Shown: piece by piece, positions 6,324-9,913 of the stretch
Numbering within the stretch: the stretch's first letter is position 1
How the letters are laid out: the number at the start of each line of letters is the position of its first letter
Origin: Candidatus Cloacimonadota bacterium
GTDB lineage: Bacteria; Cloacimonadota; Cloacimonadia; JGIOTU-2; B8-G9
DNA: 9,913 nucleotides
Assembly (NCBI GenBank): GCA_003647765.1
Contig: QMNM01000030.1
Location: forward strand, 1 to 9,913
Direction of reading: 5' to 3'
Made by a program: the position numbers and the translations under genes
Notes under the pieces: model-generated
The model's input: the letters and a program-made list of their open reading frames with translations, nothing else
Told to the model about the DNA's origin: nothing
Databases searched by the model: none

Positions 6324-9080
6324 GTGAAAAGTATTTTTCTAAAAATTTTACAGAAAGTTCCTGATTTTGAAATTAGAATTCCAGTTATTGGTATAGGATG
6401 TGGTGTGCTTGGACTTGCTTTTGCTAAACAAAATATCAAAATGGGAGAGATTGCAGCGCAGCTTTTGAAGAGTTTAGAGTATCGTGGATATGATTCAACA
6501 GGGGCTATTATACAAGATGAAAATGGTAATATTACCATAAGAAAAGATGTAGGTGCTCCTTCTGAATTAGTGCATACTTTGGGCATTACAAAATTATCTG
6601 GGAAAATATTCTGTGGACAAGTACGTTGGGCTACTTTTGGTGCAGTAACAAAAGAAAATTCACAACCTCACGATGTAAAATGTAAGATACATATTTATGG
6701 TGCGCATAATGGCAATATTACAAATGCAAACCAATTAAAAGCATTTCTTATTCAAGAAGGACATAAGGTCGTTAGCGACAATGATGGAGAGATACTGGTT
6801 CATACAATTGAACATTACTTTGATATGTATTTATCAGAACTTGCTGGCTCTGTAAAAAGCCGCAAAAAAGAGATAAGAAAAAAAGCAATGCGAAAAGCAA
6901 TTGTTAAAGCTGGAAAAATTCTTGAAGGTTCATTTGCCGCAATAGTTGTTGACCCTATAACTGAAATGTTGTATGCAATTAAATCTGGTAGTAGTCTTTA
7001 TGTTGGTATTGGTAATAATGAATCAGGTAACGACTTTATACTTGCTTCCTCTGATTTGACAGCAGTATTAAGACATACTAAAATTTTAATCAATATTAGT
7101 GAAGGACAATTCGTAGAGTACAATCATAAATATTATCAGGTTTTTGCTCAAAAGGATTTAGCAATAAAAAGAAAAGGAAAGCCAGACCTGATATTTAAAG
7201 CAGGGAATAAAATTGAAGTTCAGCCAGTTCGTAGCAAATTACGCGTAGAAGATACAAAATTAAATCCACCATTCAGATATTTTATGGAGCAAGAGATTTA
7301 CGCAGAAGTAGAGAGCAGTCAGAAGTTGATTACATTCTTTAAAAATGATAATGAACACGGTAAAAAAATAATTTCTATCCTAACGCAACATAATCAATTA
7401 TCCAATTATCAAAAAGCAGTCCATAACATTCTTGCTAGTAATAGATTACAAGAGCAACAAAAAATTTTTTATAGCTTAATATCCGATAAAAGCTTTACTA
7501 ATATAAAGAACGATTGTTTAAAAAAAATACCGCATCTAACTAAACTCCAACTATATGGTGATAGTGAGGTTTCTTTTAGTAAAAAGGATTTTTATTCGGA
7601 TGATGCTAATATTTATTTAGACATTATAGAGAAGAGATTAGATGCAAAGGCACTGCTTTTGGCAAAGATTCTGGATGCTATTAGTGAACAAAATGAGATT
7701 AAACAGTTTAATGACAATGTGGATAAATTTTTAGATATTATTTATAATGCATGGACTAATGGAGCTAGTATTTATACTGCGTGTTGTGGCACTTCATTTC
7801 ATGCGGCAAAGACAGGTTCTATCTTTTTTAATGAGATTGCAAGTGTAGAGATTATTCCTATATTGCCAGGTGATTTTCGTGGACAGTACTCAAAATCTAT
7901 GCGGAATAATGATGTTTTAATTGGTGTCAGTCAAAGTGGTGAGACAAAGGATTTAATTGATATTTTCAATGATGTAGAAAGTTTAGGTAAAAATATAAAA
8001 AAAATTGCTATAGTGAATAATGTAAATTCTACTCTTGCACAAGAAAAGAGTGATGTATGGCTACCTATAAAATGCGGTCCAGAAATTGCAGTGCCAGCAA
8101 CAAAGAGTTACATCAATCAAATAACTTTACTTTATTATCTAGCTATACGCACTGCTGAAATGCGGCTTAAATATTTAGATAAGAATTCAACTAGTAAAAA
8201 AGAAATAGAAAAATTAAGGCATCAGATTTTAATTCGTAAGGAAACCCTTGATTATATACCAAAACTTATAGAAGAGACAATAAGTACAACTCAACCGCAA
8301 ATAGAATATGTTGCTGAGCAATTATTTTTAGAACCAAGTATGCATATTTTGGCTACAAAATTAAGTGCAATTGCACAAGAAGGTGCATTAAAAGTTAGAG
8401 AGACAGTGCTTAATCATACACAAGGCGGTGAAGGTGCAGAATTTAAACACGGTCCAAATACCATTCTTGGAAAGAATACAGTATTTGGAATATGGAATAT
8501 TGAATCAATGATGAAAAGGTTTAATAATATTATTGATTTTGTATATCAAGAAGCGGACAAGGACAATGTTGTTACTGTAGAAGATATGGAAAAGATTATT
8601 AAGGCAATCTCCGATTATATCTTTACACAGGTTAAGCCATTCAATTTACTTCCGCATTCAATGCGTATATTTAATGATGCTATGGAAAGATTTGATTTCT
8701 TTGGTGCATTATACAGAAATTACCCTCTTATTTATATTACAGGCCCAGAGGATAGAGATGTAAGATTGACCATTTCCCAGATAAATACGCATAAAATTAG
8801 GGGAACAAATACATTTGTAATTGCTGAACAGAATGAGAAATTGATGTTAAATGCTTCTACTTCACCATCTGAAGATTCTGATTATAAATGGGGATATATT
8901 GAACTGCCTAAAACAGATGATACTTTATTAACGACTTTTTCAAGTATAGTAGTATTACAATTATTGGCTCTTAAAATGAGCATTAAAAAGATGAAGTATC
9001 TTAATCGTATTAAAGTGCCGTGCCATGGTGTACATCCAGATGTGCCAAAAAATGTATCAAAATCAATCACAGTGGATTAG
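6324..9080 (+). CDS. glmS: Enlarged glucosamine-6-phosphate synthase (glutamine:fructose-6-P aminotransferase, isomerizing)
   Basis: This 918-residue protein (GTG start) belongs to a family usually about 600 residues long. The expected reaction is fructose-6-P + Gln to GlcN-6-P + Glu, the first step to UDP-GlcNAc. The glutaminase domain (about 26-270) has Cys26 in CGVLG, LEYRGYDSTG (51-60), RWATFG (101-106, where GlmS has RWATHG), PH (115-116), HNG (128-130) and the DGE acidic motif (154-156). FRYFMEQEI (317-325) is the GlmS linker motif, followed by roughly 100 extra residues. SIS1 has CGTS (488-491), SQSGET (536-541) and GPEIAVPATKSY (585-596). SIS2 has QEGALKVRE (685-693) and EFKHGP (706-711), then about 80 extra residues, and the C-terminus has SKSITVD with Lys913. 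Both active sites look complete. Oddity: Cys26 is preceded by a 25-residue leader, where GlmS normally begins Met-Cys. A diverged paralogue with a different sugar is possible. Confidence 0.88.
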   Translation: MKSIFLKILQKVPDFEIRIPVIGIGCGVLGLAFAKQNIKMGEIAAQLLKSLEYRGYDSTGAIIQDENGNITIRKDVGAPSELVHTLGITKLSGKIFCGQVRWATFGAVTKENSQPHDVKCKIHIYGAHNGNITNANQLKAFLIQEGHKVVSDNDGEILVHTIEHYFDMYLSELAGSVKSRKKEIRKKAMRKAIVKAGKILEGSFAAIVVDPITEMLYAIKSGSSLYVGIGNNESGNDFILASSDLTAVLRHTKILINISEGQFVEYNHKYYQVFAQKDLAIKRKGKPDLIFKAGNKIEVQPVRSKLRVEDTKLNPPFRYFMEQEIYAEVESSQKLITFFKNDNEHGKKIISILTQHNQLSNYQKAVHNILASNRLQEQQKIFYSLISDKSFTNIKNDCLKKIPHLTKLQLYGDSEVSFSKKDFYSDDANIYLDIIEKRLDAKALLLAKILDAISEQNEIKQFNDNVDKFLDIIYNAWTNGASIYTACCGTSFHAAKTGSIFFNEIASVEIIPILPGDFRGQYSKSMRNNDVLIGVSQSGETKDLIDIFNDVESLGKNIKKIAIVNNVNSTLAQEKSDVWLPIKCGPEIAVPATKSYINQITLLYYLAIRTAEMRLKYLDKNSTSKKEIEKLRHQILIRKETLDYIPKLIEETISTTQPQIEYVAEQLFLEPSMHILATKLSAIAQEGALKVRETVLNHTQGGEGAEFKHGPNTILGKNTVFGIWNIESMMKRFNNIIDFVYQEADKDNVVTVEDMEKIIKAISDYIFTQVKPFNLLPHSMRIFNDAMERFDFFGALYRNYPLIYITGPEDRDVRLTISQINTHKIRGTNTFVIAEQNEKLMLNASTSPSEDSDYKWGYIELPKTDDTLLTTFSSIVVLQLLALKMSIKKMKYLNRIKVPCHGVHPDVPKNVSKSITVD

Positions 9081-9267
9081 GAAAGAATAGCACACAGATA
9101 AGAAATTAAAAATAACTAATTACAAATGTCTAATAAAATTTCAAAATCCAAATTTCTAATGATAAATATCACTGATAAGAAATTAAAATTACTCCGTGTC
9201 CTTAAATTTTACTCTGTGTTTCTGTGGCTAATTTATCAGTGTTTTTCAGTGTCGGATTAAAGAAAAA
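9081..9267. other. Intergenic region with direct and inverted repeats before ispF
   Basis: GATAAGAAATTAAAA occurs at 9097-9111 and again at 9174-9188. CACTGATAA (9170-9178) is inverted as TTATCAGTG (9233-9241), enclosing the dispersed repeat copy at 9196-9237. A short tandem (TATCAGTGT, TTTTCAGTGT) runs from 9235 to about 9253. No ORF and no clear terminator for the GlmS gene are visible. Confidence 0.6.
9196..9237 (+). repeat. Dispersed intergenic repeat, copy 2
   Basis: Partner of 260-303 in the same orientation: GTGTCCTT, ACTCTGTGTT, TCTGTGGCTAATTTATC. It sits inside an inverted repeat (9170-9241), which may mark the element's boundaries. The two copies are almost 9 kb apart. Confidence 0.65.
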
Positions 9268-9735
9268 ATGAGAATAGGTTTTGGTTATGATGTTCATCGT
9301 TTAGTTAAGAACCGCAAGTTAATTTTAGGCGGTGTTGAAATTCCTTTTGAAAAGGGACTTTTAGGACATTCTGATGCTGATGTGCTGGTTCATTCTATTA
9401 TAGATGCTATATTAGGTGCAGCTAATTTAGGCGATATAGGTGAGCATTTTCCGAATAATAAAGAACAATACGTTGGAATTAGTAGTTTGACCTTATTGAA
9501 AAAAGTTTTTCACTTGTTAAAAGAGAAAGGATATCATATTATAAATATTGATTCTACAATTGTAGCAGAACGGCCGCATATCAAAAAATATATTCCATCT
9601 ATGAAAACAAATATAGCCAGTATTTTACAGATAAATCAGGAGGATGTATCTATAAAAGCGACCACAGAAGAGGGATTAGGAATTTCTGGTAATGAACAAG
9701 GAATCGCTGCTTATGCAGTAGTGCTAATTATATAG
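9268..9735 (+). CDS. ispF: 2-C-methyl-D-erythritol 2,4-cyclodiphosphate synthase
   Basis: This 155-residue protein has the normal family length. IspF converts CDP-ME 2-phosphate to ME-cPP and CMP in the cytoplasmic non-mevalonate (MEP) isoprenoid pathway, acting as a homotrimer. Family signatures are clear: the N-terminal GFGYDVH supplies the metal ligands Asp8 and His10, and [10 protein letters not shown] (33-42) supplies His42. GDIGEHFP (55-62), [12 protein letters not shown] (94-105) and KATTEEGLG (130-138) complete the pattern. After FP the usual Asp is Asn (FPNNKEQY), a mild deviation. The ATG at 9268 has only a weak A-rich upstream region (TTAAAGAAAAA) instead of a good Shine-Dalgarno, unlike the LiaF-like and GlmS genes. 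The 187-bp repeat-filled gap suggests transcription separate from glmS. No other MEP gene is in view. Confidence 0.95.
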   Translation: MRIGFGYDVHRLVKNRKLILGGVEIPFEKGLLGHSDADVLVHSIIDAILGAANLGDIGEHFPNNKEQYVGISSLTLLKKVFHLLKEKGYHIINIDSTIVAERPHIKKYIPSMKTNIASILQINQEDVSIKATTEEGLGISGNEQGIAAYAVVLII

Positions 9736-9802
9736 AGATTAAACGCGAACCAAACGCCGACTTTACAAACTCATCGCAAAAGAATTTATAAAAAGGATAA
9801 AA

Positions 9803-9854
9803 AAGTTCGCGTAAGTTCGCATAGTTCGTATAAGTTCGCGTCTGCAAGTTCACG
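9803..9854 (+). repeat. Tandem AAGTTCGCGT-type repeat downstream of ispF
   Basis: The units read AAGTTCGCGT, AAGTTCGCAT, AGTTCGTAT, AAGTTCGCGT, a CTGC spacer, then AAGTTCACG. They are more G+C-rich than the flanks. CGCGAAC at 9744-9750 is the inverse of the first GTTCGCG (9805-9811), so a stem enclosing 54 nt is possible. Confidence 0.75.
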
Positions 9855-9873
9855 ATTAAAAATGAGTTATGCA

Positions 9874-9913
9874 AAAGTAAAACGACCTTCTAAGGTCCTT
9901 GTTTGATGAGGAA
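9874..9913 (+). repeat. Palindromic repeat element, copy 2, at the right window edge
   Basis: This copy contains the perfect palindrome GACCTT-CT-AAGGTC (9884-9897) within sequence matching 6278-6315. It ends in TTGTTTGATGAGGAA, whose GAGGA may be the ribosome binding site of a gene starting just beyond the window. Confidence 0.6.

Noticed and set aside
6239-6586. Minus-strand 115-codon ORF over the GlmS start
   Set aside because: It is a shadow of the GlmS reading frame, which carries clear family motifs.

Overview
This AT-rich window (about one third G+C by eye) carries six complete protein genes, plus the 3' end of a seventh at the left edge. The organism is most likely an uncultured, anaerobe-type member of the FCB (Fibrobacteres-Chlorobi-Bacteroidetes) superphylum or a nearby candidate phylum; Cloacimonadota-like is my best guess. 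The main clue is the 979-residue secreted protein, which ends in a 'NYPNPFNP ... GIYFYKL' FlgD/T9SS-type sorting domain. Intergenic DNA full of short degenerate repeats, which I associate with such genomes, supports this. No tRNA, rRNA, CRISPR array, transposase or phage gene was seen.

Layout. 1-206 (+): C-terminal end of an unrecognised protein. 207-506: convergent intergenic region with hairpins and two repeat families. 507-1697 (-): membrane-anchored divergent polysaccharide deacetylase (YibQ/PF04748 type). 1746-1810: octamer tandem repeat. 1814-4753 (-): large secreted multidomain protein whose reading frame contains a repeat tract of intergenic type. 4754-5065: divergent intergenic region with a long inverted repeat. 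5066-6264 (+): LiaF-like membrane protein overlapping by 4 nt a small-multidrug-export family protein. 6324-9080 (+): a greatly enlarged GlmS-type glucosamine-6-phosphate synthase. 9268-9735 (+): ispF. 9736-9913: repeats, ending in an element also present just upstream of the GlmS ribosome binding site.

Cell-envelope functions recur. GlmS supplies GlcN-6-P for UDP-GlcNAc. IspF makes an isoprenoid precursor, needed for lipid carriers among other things. The LiaF-like protein belongs to a family tied to envelope stress, the deacetylase family is envelope-located, and the large protein is exported. The (+) genes from 5066 to 9080 could be one transcript (4-nt overlap, then a 59-bp gap). The two (-) genes are co-directional but separated by 116 bp of mostly tandem repeat.

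I see no obvious new defence or mobile system. The points most worth a second look are: (i) the GlmS-type enzyme, whose catalytic cysteine is internal, behind a 25-residue leader, and which is about 300 residues longer than usual; (ii) a repeat of intergenic type translated in frame inside the secreted protein; and (iii) a palindromic element that sits just 5' of a Shine-Dalgarno in one copy and possibly in both.
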